In this document: piece by piece, positions 1 through 8,656 of the stretch
Layout of the letters: every line of letters starts with the position of its first letter
Position numbering within the stretch: position 1 is the first letter of the stretch
The notes under the pieces: generated by a model
Seen by the model: only the letters and a program-made list of their open reading frames with translations
The model's database searches: none
Told to the model about the DNA's origin: nothing
Made by a program: the position numbers and the translations under genes
Source of the DNA: Marivirga arenosa
GTDB lineage: Bacteria > Bacteroidota > Bacteroidia > Cytophagales > Cyclobacteriaceae
NCBI RefSeq assembly: GCF_030503895.2
Contig: NZ_CP129970.2
Location: forward strand, 3,333,001 to 3,397,000
Direction of reading: 5' to 3'
Length of the DNA stretch: 64,000 nt

Positions 1-1755
1 TATCAAGTAAGATTAAAATCTAAACTTACTGATAATTATGTTTCTGAGACTGTTGAATTAAGTGGAGGGGTTACAACTTTGTTGGGAACGCCAATCGCGA
101 CCTCAGCTACCAATATTACAACCAATAGTTTTACAGCAAATTGGGATGTTTTTTCAGGTGCTGTATCTTATAATCTTGAAGTCTCAGAAGATGACTTTGC
201 AACTAATCTAGCCAGTTATGATCAAGTAAGTGTAACTAGCACCTCTTTTGATATTACTGGTTTAGAAGCTAGTACTGTGTATAAATATAGATTAACTGCT
301 GATTTAGGAGCACAAGAAACTGGGGTATCAAATGTTATTTTGGTTACCACAGAAAGTTTAGCTCCAGAAAGTCCATCTAACTTAACTTTAACTGAAGATA
401 ATGGCGATGTTCAATTGAATTGGACAGATAATTCCGATGATGAAGATGAGTTTATAATTGAAAGAAAGGTTGGAGATGAATCTGATTTTTCATTATTAGA
501 GACCTTATCAACTGATGCCACCACCTTCACCGATGAAGATGTGGCTATTAATGTAACACATAGCTATCGAATATATGCTAAAAATGTCTTTGGTAATTCA
601 GAATATTCTAATGTTGAGCAAATTGTAGTCATACCTGCTGTTCCTGAAGCTCCAGATAATTTAATCGCAACCTTAGAGTCAAATCATATACTATTAACTT
701 GGAGTGATAACTCTGATAACGAAACAAGCTTTGTAATTAGAAGAAAGTTAATGGGAGATACAGATTTTATTTCGGTAGATACTTTGGCAGCCGATGTGAA
801 CTCATACGAAGATATCGAAATTGAAAACAATACTACTTATTACTACCATGTAATAGCTATCAATATTACTTCAGTATCCGATTTATCTAATGAAATTACT
901 ATTTTAACAAAAGCTGAAGTTCCGACCGCAATTCAAGGTCAGAATATTTCTTCAACATCTTTTGTTGCTTCTTGGAATGATGTTGGAGAAAATGTTAGTT
1001 ATGAATTGGAAGTATCTAGTGATAATTTTCAGAATCTTTTGGATAACTATGCCAGTATTCAGTTTGATGAAAACAATATAACAGTGAATGGACTAGACCC
1101 TGCTACTAATTATCAGTACAGAGTTAGATCGTATAATGATGCTGGATTATCTGATTACTCAAACACAATTGTTGTTACCACTTTAGATGTTTTGCCAGCT
1201 GCACCGTCTGATCTAACTGCAGAGTATTCGAATAATCAAATTGTTTTAGATTGGATAGATAATGCAGATAATGAAGATGAATATGTAATTGAACGAAAAT
1301 TAGGTCAAAATGAATTTGAAGTTATTGCAACTTTAGATGCAAATCAAACTACTTATTCTGATGAGCTTATATCTGAAGGAGAGGATATTTCTTATAAAGT
1401 TATGGCTGTTAATTCTATAGGAAGTTCGGAATATTCTAATGTGGCTTTAGTGCCATTTGAAGTTACTTCTAATACTGCTGCAGAACTTATGAGAAGTTTT
1501 AAGATATTCCCTAATCCTTCAAAAGGAAATTTTGAGTTAGCTTTAAGTTCTGAATATCGCATAAAAAATATTAAAGTGATAGACTTATCAGGCAGATTGA
1601 TAGTGTCAAAAGATTACGGAATTAATAATCAGAATAGCATAGACAAAAAAGAACACTATACTTTAGATATAACTGATCAAAGACCAGGAATTTATTTATT
1701 ATATGTAGAAACAGCGAGTAATGACTTAATAATTAAAAAGATTATTAAGAATTAA
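1..1755 (+). CDS. Fibronectin type III repeat protein with T9SS type A sorting domain (5' partial)
   Basis: The frame is open from base 1, so the start lies outside the window. At least five fibronectin-III-like modules are visible. Two have the form 'FxAxWxxxxxxxSYxLEVS' (near bases 115 and 950) and three have the form 'PxxPxxLxxxxxxxxIxLxWxDNxDNExxFVIxRK' (near 360, 640 and 1190). The C-terminus is a typical type A sorting domain: an FPNP motif (about base 1510), then 'DLSGR', and a final strand ending KKIIKN. This predicts export through the outer membrane by the type IX system and cleavage or anchoring at the cell surface. Fn3 modules suggest adhesion or spacing of a lost N-terminal domain; the actual function cannot be told from this part. 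Confidence 0.9.
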   Translation, partial: YQVRLKSKLTDNYVSETVELSGGVTTLLGTPIATSATNITTNSFTANWDVFSGAVSYNLEVSEDDFATNLASYDQVSVTSTSFDITGLEASTVYKYRLTADLGAQETGVSNVILVTTESLAPESPSNLTLTEDNGDVQLNWTDNSDDEDEFIIERKVGDESDFSLLETLSTDATTFTDEDVAINVTHSYRIYAKNVFGNSEYSNVEQIVVIPAVPEAPDNLIATLESNHILLTWSDNSDNETSFVIRRKLMGDTDFISVDTLAADVNSYEDIEIENNTTYYYHVIAINITSVSDLSNEITILTKAEVPTAIQGQNISSTSFVASWNDVGENVSYELEVSSDNFQNLLDNYASIQFDENNITVNGLDPATNYQYRVRSYNDAGLSDYSNTIVVTTLDVLPAAPSDLTAEYSNNQIVLDWIDNADNEDEYVIERKLGQNEFEVIATLDANQTTYSDELISEGEDISYKVMAVNSIGSSEYSNVALVPFEVTSNTAAELMRSFKIFPNPSKGNFELALSSEYRIKNIKVIDLSGRLIVSKDYGINNQNSIDKKEHYTLDITDQRPGIYLLYVETASNDLIIKKIIKN

Positions 1756-1776
1756 AGTAAAATGAGACACATAAAC

Positions 1777-1812
1777 AAAAAAGCCTCTGAATTTTAATTC
1801 AGAGGCTTTTTT
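1777..1812. terminator. Bidirectional terminator hairpin
   Basis: A 17-base perfect inverted repeat (AAAAAAGCCTCTGAATT, loop TT, then its complement) lies between the convergent fn3 gene and cyclophilin gene. It ends in A/T runs on both strands, so it can serve both genes. Confidence 0.9.
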
Positions 1813-1829
1813 GATCGCTTTTTGAGATT

Positions 1830-2267
1830 TTACTCTTCAGTAATAGTCACTTTCTCCATTACATCTCCTTGACGGATATCATCGATAATATCTAAACCTT
1901 CATACACTTTACCAAAAGCGGTATGTCTACCATCTAAATGTTGAGTGTTTTGTCTATTGTGACAAATGAAGAATTGAGATCCACCCGTGTTTTTTCCAGC
2001 ATGAGCCATTGATAAAACGCCTTTCTCATGAAATTGCTTATCACCATCCGTTTCACAGTCAATGCTATATCCTGGTCCGCCAGCACCCGTTCCATCAGGG
2101 CATCCACCTTGTACTACAAAGTCAGGAATCACTCTATGGAAAGTTAAGCCATCATAAAAACCTTCTTTCGCTAATTTGTGAAAGTTTTTCACGGTGTTTG
2201 GGGTAGCATCATCATAAAATTCAATTTTTAATGTGCCTTTGTTGGTTACGATTTCTCCTTTACTCAT
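1830..2267 (-). CDS. Cyclophilin-type peptidyl-prolyl cis-trans isomerase
   Basis: A 145-residue single-domain cyclophilin without signal peptide, therefore probably cytoplasmic. It catalyses proline cis-trans isomerisation during protein folding. Visible family motifs are '[13 protein letters not shown]' (catalytic Arg and Phe), 'GGSQFFI' and '[11 protein letters not shown]', all in the usual order. The length is typical of small bacterial PpiB-like enzymes. It is transcribed alone, convergent with the upstream surface-protein gene and sharing its terminator. Confidence 0.95.
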   Translation of the reverse strand: MSKGEIVTNKGTLKIEFYDDATPNTVKNFHKLAKEGFYDGLTFHRVIPDFVVQGGCPDGTGAGGPGYSIDCETDGDKQFHEKGVLSMAHAGKNTGGSQFFICHNRQNTQHLDGRHTAFGKVYEGLDIIDDIRQGDVMEKVTITEE

Positions 2268-2376
2268 CTTATTTATTTTGTTATATGTTTTTAGTTATTG
2301 GTAATAAGTTATTTCAGCCTCAATATTTGATGATTCTAAAAATCCAATTACTTAATATCTAATACTTAGAACTATT

Positions 2377-3243
2377 TTAAATACTATTTCTTTGCCAAAC
2401 AAGTTGCTGAGTATCCGCCATTTCTTCAATAATATTAGCCTCTTTTAAAGTATAGACTACATTTTTAAGCATTTTATTACTTACCCAGCCATCGGTAGCC
2501 CATTCAGTAGCATGATACCATTTAGCAGCATCTTCTTTTTTGATGTTAAATCTTTTACTGACTATGTCCACTGCTTCTTCATTTTCCATGAATTGAGCGG
2601 AGCTTTTTTGAATTTGTCTTAATACGCGAGAAATATCTTTTGGTCTTGTATTAATGATGTTAGTATGTGCTGCTAATACAAAACATGGCCATGGTGTTAC
2701 ATATTCGCCAATCCTTTTGATTTCTCCACTTTCAACATAAGGTTTGGTAGTATACTTTTCCCAATAGAAAACATCAGTCTCTAAATCATTTAGTGATTGT
2801 AAAGCTCCTTTAAGATTATTGATAATGTGAAATTGAGAGGGATCAATTTCTTTATCATTATTTAGAGCATCTACTATTGCCATAAGGTGAGAACCTGAAC
2901 CAATTCTACTAATCGCATATTGCTTATCGTAAATTTCCTTATGATCTTTAATAGGGTTATCTATTCCGCTGTGTATCCCCCAAATTAAAGGGCTTTTAAC
3001 ATATCCACTAATTATTTTAGCAGGAACTCCTGATAATATACCACTTACAATACCTTCGGTAAGGATAGCGCAAATGTCAATCTCGTTATTGATTAAGGCC
3101 TCTCGCATTTCTCCAGTACCTCCTTCAAATGTTTTCCATTCAATATCGATCCCTTCATTTTCAATAGCTCCTGATTCAATTGCTAAATGAATAGGGGTGT
3201 TATAGTGTTCCGGTACTCCACCAATTCTTATTTTCTTACTCAC
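2377..3243 (-). CDS. Periplasmic-binding-protein-like (NMT1/ABC substrate-binding type) protein without signal peptide
   Basis: This 288-residue protein begins 'KIRIGGVPEHYNTP' and continues with the type 2 periplasmic binding fold seen in nitrate/sulfonate/thiamine-precursor binding proteins ('AIESGAIENEGIDIEW', 'LINNEIDICAILTEG'). It most resembles the Ca3427-like group of such proteins. No signal peptide is visible and no ABC permease or ATPase lies nearby, so it may be a cytoplasmic ligand binder or an enzyme rather than a transporter part. I chose the GTG start at 3243: the longer frame would start with TTG at 3270, inside a likely promoter -7 box. Ligand unknown. Confidence 0.75.
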   Translation of the reverse strand: MSKKIRIGGVPEHYNTPIHLAIESGAIENEGIDIEWKTFEGGTGEMREALINNEIDICAILTEGIVSGILSGVPAKIISGYVKSPLIWGIHSGIDNPIKDHKEIYDKQYAISRIGSGSHLMAIVDALNNDKEIDPSQFHIINNLKGALQSLNDLETDVFYWEKYTTKPYVESGEIKRIGEYVTPWPCFVLAAHTNIINTRPKDISRVLRQIQKSSAQFMENEEAVDIVSKRFNIKKEDAAKWYHATEWATDGWVSNKMLKNVVYTLKEANIIEEMADTQQLVWQRNSI

Positions 3244-3267
3244 TATTATATCACTTTTTTGGGTGTA

Positions 3268-3275
3268 CAAACATA
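3268..3275 (-). promoter_or_regulatory. Putative -7 promoter box TATGTTTG
   Basis: On the minus strand TATGTTTG matches the Bacteroidota TAnnTTTG consensus and lies 24 bases before the GTG at 3243. No convincing -33 TTTG is seen. It argues against the upstream TTG start. Confidence 0.45.
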
Positions 3276-3394
3276 CAATCTTTATCCTTTTGATTAATGG
3301 TTTTGCTTTGCTTTTGTTTAATATTTATAGCTTTGATATGAATTATTACACTTTTTACTAAGATTTTCCGTTCTTCGCAGGAAAATTACAGCTA

Positions 3395-5710
3395 ATGCCT
3401 AAAAAGAAGAGAAAGAAGTCCTTTAAGAAGAAATTAATCAGCTTTTTCCTAAAAGTATCTATTGTTGGAATAATTTTTCTGATAGGTTTTTTCTATAGTA
3501 TTAAAGCAGGACTTTTTGGAGAATTACCTACCGAAAAAACGCTTTCTAATATTGAAAACTCCCAAGCAACGGCATTATTATCTGATTCAGGCGAAAATAT
3601 AGGGTTCTTATACAGAACTTATCGATCGAATGTTGCATATGAGGATCTCCCAAAGCATTTAGTAGATGCTTTAGTAGCCACTGAAGATGTTCGGTTTTTT
3701 GAGCATTCTGGTATCGATTACAGAAGTTTAGTCCGTGTACTGGTTAAGACAGTAATACTTCAGGATCGATCAGGTGGGGGCGGTAGCACTCTTTCTCAGC
3801 AACTGGTAAAAAATCTGTTTCCTAGAGAATATTCCAATAAGTTTGAATTACTAATTATCAAAATTAAGGAAGCTTTAATTGCTCAAAAACTAGAGTCCAT
3901 CTATTCAAAAGAGGAATTATTAACATTATACCTTAACACTGTAAGCTTTCCTGATAATACTTTTGGGATTGAAGCAGCAGCCAGAACTTTCTTCAATAAA
4001 CCTGTCAATAAACTTGACTTAGACGAAGCCGCTATTTTGGTGGGTAGCTTAAAAGCTACTTATACCTATAATCCCAGAATATTTCCAGAAAATAGTATTG
4101 ACAGAAGAGATATTGTGCTTTCTCAGATGAGAAAATATAAGAAAATAAGCGAAGAAGAATATAAATCTGCAAAGTCAAAAGCGATAGAATTGAATTATAC
4201 TCCTATGAAAGCTGATCAAGGCGTTGCTCCGTATTTTCGTGAACAAATTAGAAAAAAGTTAATAAAATGGGCAGATGAATATGAATCTGAAACGGGCGAA
4301 GAGATTGATATTTACGGAGATGGATTAAAGATATTTACGACTCTCAATAAGGATATGCAGATTTATGCTGAGGCTGCCATGAAATCTCATATGAAAGCTT
4401 TGCAAAAGTCCTTTGAAACGAATTGGGGAAATCAAGCTCCATGGAAGAAAAAGGCAATCTATGAAGAGATCATAAAAAGAACTCATCATTATAGAGCATT
4501 GAAAATTCAAGGTAAATCGGAAGCTGAGATTGAAAAGATTCTGAATGAAAAAAAGAAAATGCAGTTCTTTGACTGGTCAGGTAGTGAAGTAAAAACCATG
4601 AGTGTTATTGACAGTATTCAGTTGGCCTTGAAAACACTTCAATCTGGCTTTGTCGCTATGGAGCCTGGTTCAGGAGCTGTCAAAACTTGGATAGGGGGAA
4701 TAGATTATGAGTATTTTAAATATGATCATGTTGCTCAAAGTAGAAGACAGGTGGGTTCTACTTTTAAACCCATTGTTTATATGGCAGCCCTTGAAAACGG
4801 AGTTGATCCCTGTGATTATTTCCCTGCTCAAGCAGTAGCTTATGAAAATCTGGAAGGTTGGAAACCCACAAATAGTGATAATGAGGATTATACCCACATC
4901 AATGTGACTATGCAAGAGGCACTCAGGAAATCAATGAATACAGTTTCTGTAAAAATTATGGAGGAAGTGGGCATTTCTAGAGTTATTGATTTTGCAGAGG
5001 ATTTGGGTATAAATTCAGAATTACCGGAGGTGGCTTCATTAGCTTTAGGAACAGCTGAACTTAGTATGTTGGAATTGGCTACTGCCTATACCTCATTTTT
5101 AAATAGTGGTAAATCAGTAGAACCCTACTTCATTAACAGAATTGAAAGTGCTTCTGGAGATGTTCTATATGAGCATAAAGGTTCAAATCAGGCAGAAATT
5201 GCTTTTTCAGCTTTACATCAAGAAATGATGCTTAAGATGATGCAAGAAGTGGTTAATTCCGGAACAGCATCTCGATTAAGATGGAAGTATAAACTCAAAA
5301 ATGATATAGCGGGTAAAACTGGAACAACTCAAAATAATAAAGATGGTTGGTTTGTGGGGCTATTGTCTAATTTAGTAACCGTTAGCTGGACTGGGTCTGA
5401 TAATGGAAGTATTGGTTTTAAAAGTACAGCTATAGGGCAAGGTGCAAATTCGGCTTTACCTATTTTTGGTCTTTGGCTTGAAAAACTCAATCAGGATAAA
5501 GCATTAAATAAATATACTAGAAGTCGATTTGATGAACTTAGTGATAATGCTAAAAGAAAAATGGATTGCCCACCTATTAAAGAAGACGGTTTTATCAAGA
5601 AACTTTTTAATAATCCGGATAAAGAAAAAACTGAAAAGTTTGATGAAGCAGGAAAGAAAAAGGATGGTTTCTTTAAAAGAATAAAACGAATTTTGAATTC
5701 TAAGGATTAG
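3395..5710 (+). CDS. Class A penicillin-binding protein 1A (bifunctional transglycosylase/transpeptidase)
   Basis: A 771-residue inner-membrane enzyme that polymerises glycan strands and crosslinks peptides in peptidoglycan. A Lys-rich cytoplasmic tail precedes one membrane anchor (about residues 13-35). The glycosyltransferase GT51 domain follows, with catalytic Glu97 in 'EDVRFFEHSGID' and the 'STLSQQLVKN' motif. The transpeptidase domain carries S455-TFK, S513-MN and K641-TG, the three penicillin-binding motifs. A Lys/Asp-rich tail closes the protein. Order and length fit PBP1A (MrcA/PonA) of Bacteroidota. It stands alone, 35 bases before the small secreted protein gene. Confidence 0.95.
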   Translation: MPKKKRKKSFKKKLISFFLKVSIVGIIFLIGFFYSIKAGLFGELPTEKTLSNIENSQATALLSDSGENIGFLYRTYRSNVAYEDLPKHLVDALVATEDVRFFEHSGIDYRSLVRVLVKTVILQDRSGGGGSTLSQQLVKNLFPREYSNKFELLIIKIKEALIAQKLESIYSKEELLTLYLNTVSFPDNTFGIEAAARTFFNKPVNKLDLDEAAILVGSLKATYTYNPRIFPENSIDRRDIVLSQMRKYKKISEEEYKSAKSKAIELNYTPMKADQGVAPYFREQIRKKLIKWADEYESETGEEIDIYGDGLKIFTTLNKDMQIYAEAAMKSHMKALQKSFETNWGNQAPWKKKAIYEEIIKRTHHYRALKIQGKSEAEIEKILNEKKKMQFFDWSGSEVKTMSVIDSIQLALKTLQSGFVAMEPGSGAVKTWIGGIDYEYFKYDHVAQSRRQVGSTFKPIVYMAALENGVDPCDYFPAQAVAYENLEGWKPTNSDNEDYTHINVTMQEALRKSMNTVSVKIMEEVGISRVIDFAEDLGINSELPEVASLALGTAELSMLELATAYTSFLNSGKSVEPYFINRIESASGDVLYEHKGSNQAEIAFSALHQEMMLKMMQEVVNSGTASRLRWKYKLKNDIAGKTGTTQNNKDGWFVGLLSNLVTVSWTGSDNGSIGFKSTAIGQGANSALPIFGLWLEKLNQDKALNKYTRSRFDELSDNAKRKMDCPPIKEDGFIKKLFNNPDKEKTEKFDEAGKKKDGFFKRIKRILNSKD

Positions 5711-5745
5711 TTTATATTTTCACCACTCAATCAAATCCTTATTTT

Positions 5746-6150
5746 ATGAAAAAGTTATTATTATTTGTATTTATTCTTTCCAGTTCTGCTTTTACTCAAG
5801 CACAAAGTTATAGTCAAGGTTATATCCTAGGAGAAGGTGACGCTGAAGAAACATTTTATTTATTTTATGAACAAAGAAGTACTTGTACCTCCTCAGGCGA
5901 TCCTGGTCCACTTGGTAGTCCTATAAATAATAGGAATTGTTGGTATACTTATAATGAGCAAGGCTTTGTTAATTTTTGGCAAGGTTACATTGCAAATGTA
6001 GAAAATAACTACTGTAGTCAAAGAGGAACAAGCTCAGAACAATATGCCAAAGGTGTAGTTGATGGATATAAGACTAAAATGACGTTAATGTCAATGCAAT
6101 ATGGAACAAACTATTATGGAGGAGGTGCAGGGCTAATCAGCTGTAATTAA
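5746..6150 (+). CDS. Small secreted cysteine-containing protein, paralogue A
   Basis: A 134-residue protein with a Sec signal peptide (cleavage probably after residue 20, ending TQAQ). The mature part has four cysteines at 47, 65, 90 and 133, consistent with two disulfides. Its paralogue lies at 6726-7142. Shared blocks are 'SYSxGYxxGExDAxET', 'LFxEQR', 'GFVNFWQGYI', 'NYCxxR', 'GxVxGYK' and a Gly-rich end before the last Cys. I do not recognise a named family. It is exported, but no sorting domain or lipobox is present, so periplasm or outside is equally possible. It may be cotranscribed with the PBP gene, which ends 35 bases upstream. Confidence 0.8.
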   Translation: MKKLLLFVFILSSSAFTQAQSYSQGYILGEGDAEETFYLFYEQRSTCTSSGDPGPLGSPINNRNCWYTYNEQGFVNFWQGYIANVENNYCSQRGTSSEQYAKGVVDGYKTKMTLMSMQYGTNYYGGGAGLISCN

Positions 6151-6170
6151 GTTTTATCCTTAGTAAATCT

Positions 6171-6209
6171 TTTTGCTTCAGCTGCAGATTTAGAGTAGCT
6201 GAAGCAAAA
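6171..6209 (+). terminator. Terminator hairpin after paralogue A
   Basis: A 13-base perfect stem TTTTGCTTCAGCT with a 13-base loop, followed by a T-rich stretch (TTTATTT), lies 20 bases after the stop codon. Confidence 0.7.
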
Positions 6210-6725
6210 TTTATTTATGTTATTCCAAAAAAATAACTATATATTTTCGGAATTAAATTATATAAAATAATATCACGTCAGATAAACTCTCACTTTATTT
6301 ATTTTTGCTTAATTAAGCCATAATGTTTGATGGTTAATCAAACTACGGTTGTTGAATTGAGAGATATTTCCATGCATACCCTATAGCGATTATATCTAAA
6401 CTTTTATTCAATATATCATTCATCAATTAAAAAAATAATTGATTGAAAGATATCAATTTTTCCTATCAATATAACCCATAATATAGTAAGATTTAAGAAT
6501 CTTCTAAAGACAGGTTTAGATTCAATGTCTACCTTTATTTAAAATTTGAAAGGAAATTTAATTTTAATAATAATCTATTAGAAATATTATTAAAATTAAT
6601 TAAAGATAAAACTGTGAATGTTGACTCTGATGGCCAGTAAAAATAAAATATAATTAAAAAGTTAAAAAAGATTTGTATCAAGGGCGAATAACATTTATGT
6701 TTACAAAAACCAAAATTTTACAAAG
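6210..6725. other. AT-rich spacer between the two secreted paralogues
   Basis: About 515 bases with no credible ORF on either strand, no RNA gene and no strong repeat that I can see. The length and very low GC suggest a decayed or regulatory spacer. The proximal promoter of paralogue B should lie in the last 100 bases, but I see no clear TAnnTTTG. Confidence 0.5.
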
Positions 6726-7142
6726 ATGAAAAAAACATTATTACTGGTATTTATTTGCTTTTCTACACAATTAGTCCATTCCCAAATTCTCTCCTATTCT
6801 GACGGATATAGTTTTGGAGAAACTGACGCACAGGAAACTTATGATTTGTTCTTTGAACAGAGGAATTGTGTCTCCGAATTTGATAGTGACTGGAATGGGA
6901 CTGGTAGTCAAATTAGCTATGAAACTTGTTGGGTTTGTCCTAATGAATCAGGGTTTGTCAACTTCTGGCAAGGATACATTCTAAATTCAGAGAGAAATTA
7001 TTGTAATAACAGGAACAGTGCAAAATCTGAATACTATAGAGGAATTGTTAACGGCTACAAAGACAATATGTTGAAATTATCAATAAAATACAATGGTAAT
7101 TACTTTGGTGGGCCCGGACGCAGTTTTGTAATTTGTCCATAA
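6726..7142 (+). CDS. Small secreted cysteine-containing protein, paralogue B
   Basis: A 138-residue secreted protein with a signal peptide ending near residue 20 ('STQLVHSQ'). It aligns end to end with the 5746-6150 protein, including the invariant 'GFVNFWQGYI' block and four matching cysteines (48, 68, 93, 137). It has one extra mature cysteine at 71 in 'CWVC', a CxxC-like pair absent from paralogue A. The repeated Gly-Tyr-containing segments ('GYSFG', 'GYILN', 'GIVNGYK') suggest short helical repeats. Function unknown. A perfect palindromic terminator follows. Confidence 0.8.
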   Translation: MKKTLLLVFICFSTQLVHSQILSYSDGYSFGETDAQETYDLFFEQRNCVSEFDSDWNGTGSQISYETCWVCPNESGFVNFWQGYILNSERNYCNNRNSAKSEYYRGIVNGYKDNMLKLSIKYNGNYFGGPGRSFVICP

Positions 7143-7170
7143 GATCAAGATTAAATTAAATTATTTAATT

Positions 7171-7206
7171 AATCTGAGTTGACTATAGTCAACTCAGATT
7201 TTTTTT
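7171..7206 (+). terminator. Strong terminator hairpin
   Basis: AATCTGAGTTGACTA is followed directly by its full complement, a 30-base perfect palindrome, and then by a run of T. It closes the secreted-paralogue region and isolates the ATP-grasp gene downstream. Confidence 0.9.
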
Positions 7207-7346
7207 GCAAAAATTTAAAATTTGACATATAACGTTATAATCTTGTAGGATTCTTATTAATCCTGAATAAAGTGCAATACAGCTTGTTTTTCTTCGCTAT
7301 TTTGTTAACATAAGGGAAAGAAAAATCAAACTAAAATAAGAAGAAA

Positions 7347-8567
7347 ATGGCTAAATGTTTTGCACTAATGGGTTGGAGTTTACCCGTAATCGAGAGTATG
7401 CAAAAACTCAATAAACCTTATGTAGTGGTATCATTTCCAGATTTTGAAGATTATGCCAAAGAAAATAATATACCCTTCGTCCCTTATCAATTAGATGAGT
7501 GGAGTGATACCTCAAACTCCTTAGATTTATTAGAAAAATTAAAACCCTATGATGTAGATGTTGCTGTTCCTCTTTTTGAAGAGACAGTTGAATGGGCAGG
7601 TGCTTTAAATTCTATTTTTAGAGAGGATCCAAGAGTATTAAATAGAGCTTTTCTATTCAGAAATAAGGCTATGATGAAACGTAAGGCGTTAATTGGCGGA
7701 CTTAGGGTAGGCTTATTTGAAGAGGTTTATAATAAAGAAGGGGTAAAAGACTTTATGAAAAGGTTGAATCAGGCTAACCTTCAAATCGATGGAGAGGAAG
7801 ATAGCTGGGTTCATATTAAACCTTTTGCTTCTGCTGGTACTGTTGGGCACCGTTTGTTAAGGAGCATGCAGGATATTGAAGATAAATGTGAGGACGATGA
7901 TTTCCCATGCCTTGCAGAATCACATTTGCCCGGCAGAGAGTTTTCATGTGAGGCTTTTGTCCATAAGGGTAAAATTAGATTTCTAAATATTACTGAATAC
8001 GTGAAATTAGGGTATTCAAATTTTATTCCTGAAGGAAATTATCTGCATACAAAGCGTGATCGAATCATGCAGGAAATGCAAAAATTGGTAGATATTTTCG
8101 GAATTGAATACGGCATGATTCACCCTGAATGGTTCTTGACTGAAGATGATACCCTTAGTTTTGGAGAGGTAGCTTGTAGAATCCCTGGAGGCCATATATT
8201 AGAATTAGCAGGAAAAGCTTATGACTTTGATGCATTAGCAGCTTTTGTGTTATGTCATGATCCTAATTTATCCGAGGAAGAGCTACATGAGATTTTACCT
8301 GCACCAGATGCAAGGCCGAAAAATTTCTATGGAAATGTGATGATTTATCCTCATAAAAATCAAATTTCGAAATTGGAAATACCGGAAGAATTGAAAGAGG
8401 AACCGTATTTCTTAGATCATAATTTAGTTCCTCCAATGACAACTCAAAAAATAAACGATCGAAATGGTTTTGGGAATCATTTTGGTACAGTAAATTTCAA
8501 AGGTGAAGATCCTGATAGAATGACCGAACTATTATTACATTATGAAGATGTAGATTTTTATCATTAA
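7347..8567 (+). CDS. ATP-grasp domain ligase, first gene of an uncharacterised cluster
   Basis: A 406-residue soluble protein. The N-terminal third looks like the Rossmann-like pre-ATP-grasp domain. ATP-grasp signatures follow: nucleotide-binding Lys in 'WVHIKPFASAGTVGH', the hinge region 'ESHLPGREFSCEAFV', and the metal-binding end 'FGEVACRIPGGH'. The family joins a carboxylate to an amine or similar nucleophile through an acyl-phosphate; overall shape is nearest to carnosine-synthase/BL00235-type peptide ligases rather than D-Ala-D-Ala ligase. Substrate is unknown. It precedes a papain-like-fold gene and an alanine racemase homologue, which suggests amino-acid or dipeptide chemistry, but a hairpin at 8607-8636 separates it from them. 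Confidence 0.8.
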   Translation: MAKCFALMGWSLPVIESMQKLNKPYVVVSFPDFEDYAKENNIPFVPYQLDEWSDTSNSLDLLEKLKPYDVDVAVPLFEETVEWAGALNSIFREDPRVLNRAFLFRNKAMMKRKALIGGLRVGLFEEVYNKEGVKDFMKRLNQANLQIDGEEDSWVHIKPFASAGTVGHRLLRSMQDIEDKCEDDDFPCLAESHLPGREFSCEAFVHKGKIRFLNITEYVKLGYSNFIPEGNYLHTKRDRIMQEMQKLVDIFGIEYGMIHPEWFLTEDDTLSFGEVACRIPGGHILELAGKAYDFDALAAFVLCHDPNLSEEELHEILPAPDARPKNFYGNVMIYPHKNQISKLEIPEELKEEPYFLDHNLVPPMTTQKINDRNGFGNHFGTVNFKGEDPDRMTELLLHYEDVDFYH

Positions 8568-8606
8568 TTCGGTTAGGGTTAAACTATTAAAGATTCATCC
8601 GTTATT

Positions 8607-8636
8607 AAAGAAAGGTGTTATTTCACCTTTCTTTTT
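8607..8636 (+). terminator. Hairpin terminator or attenuator between ATP-grasp and papain-like genes
   Basis: The 11-base stem AAAGAAAGGTG, loop of 6, its complement and a T run form a good intrinsic terminator. A GTG at 8615 that would extend the next gene lies inside the stem, so that start is not credible. Partial read-through could set the ratio of the ligase to the downstream genes. Confidence 0.75.
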
Positions 8637-8656
8637 ATTTAAAAATAAACGAATAC

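Noticed and set aside
1777-1812. Inverted repeat as a mobile-element end
   Set aside because: Single, symmetric, with flanking A/T runs between convergent genes: a terminator explains it fully.
3244-3270. TTG start at 3270 for the binding-protein-like gene
   Set aside because: The TTG is part of the -7 box TATGTTTG; the conserved start 'KIRIGGVPEHYN' follows the GTG at 3243.
6210-6725. A small RNA or riboswitch in the spacer between the secreted paralogues
   Set aside because: No conserved riboswitch core, strong stem set or promoter-terminator pair is visible.
8615-8656. Extension of the papain-like protein by 14 residues from GTG 8615
   Set aside because: The codon lies inside the terminator stem 8607-8634, and ATG 8657 follows a normal leader.
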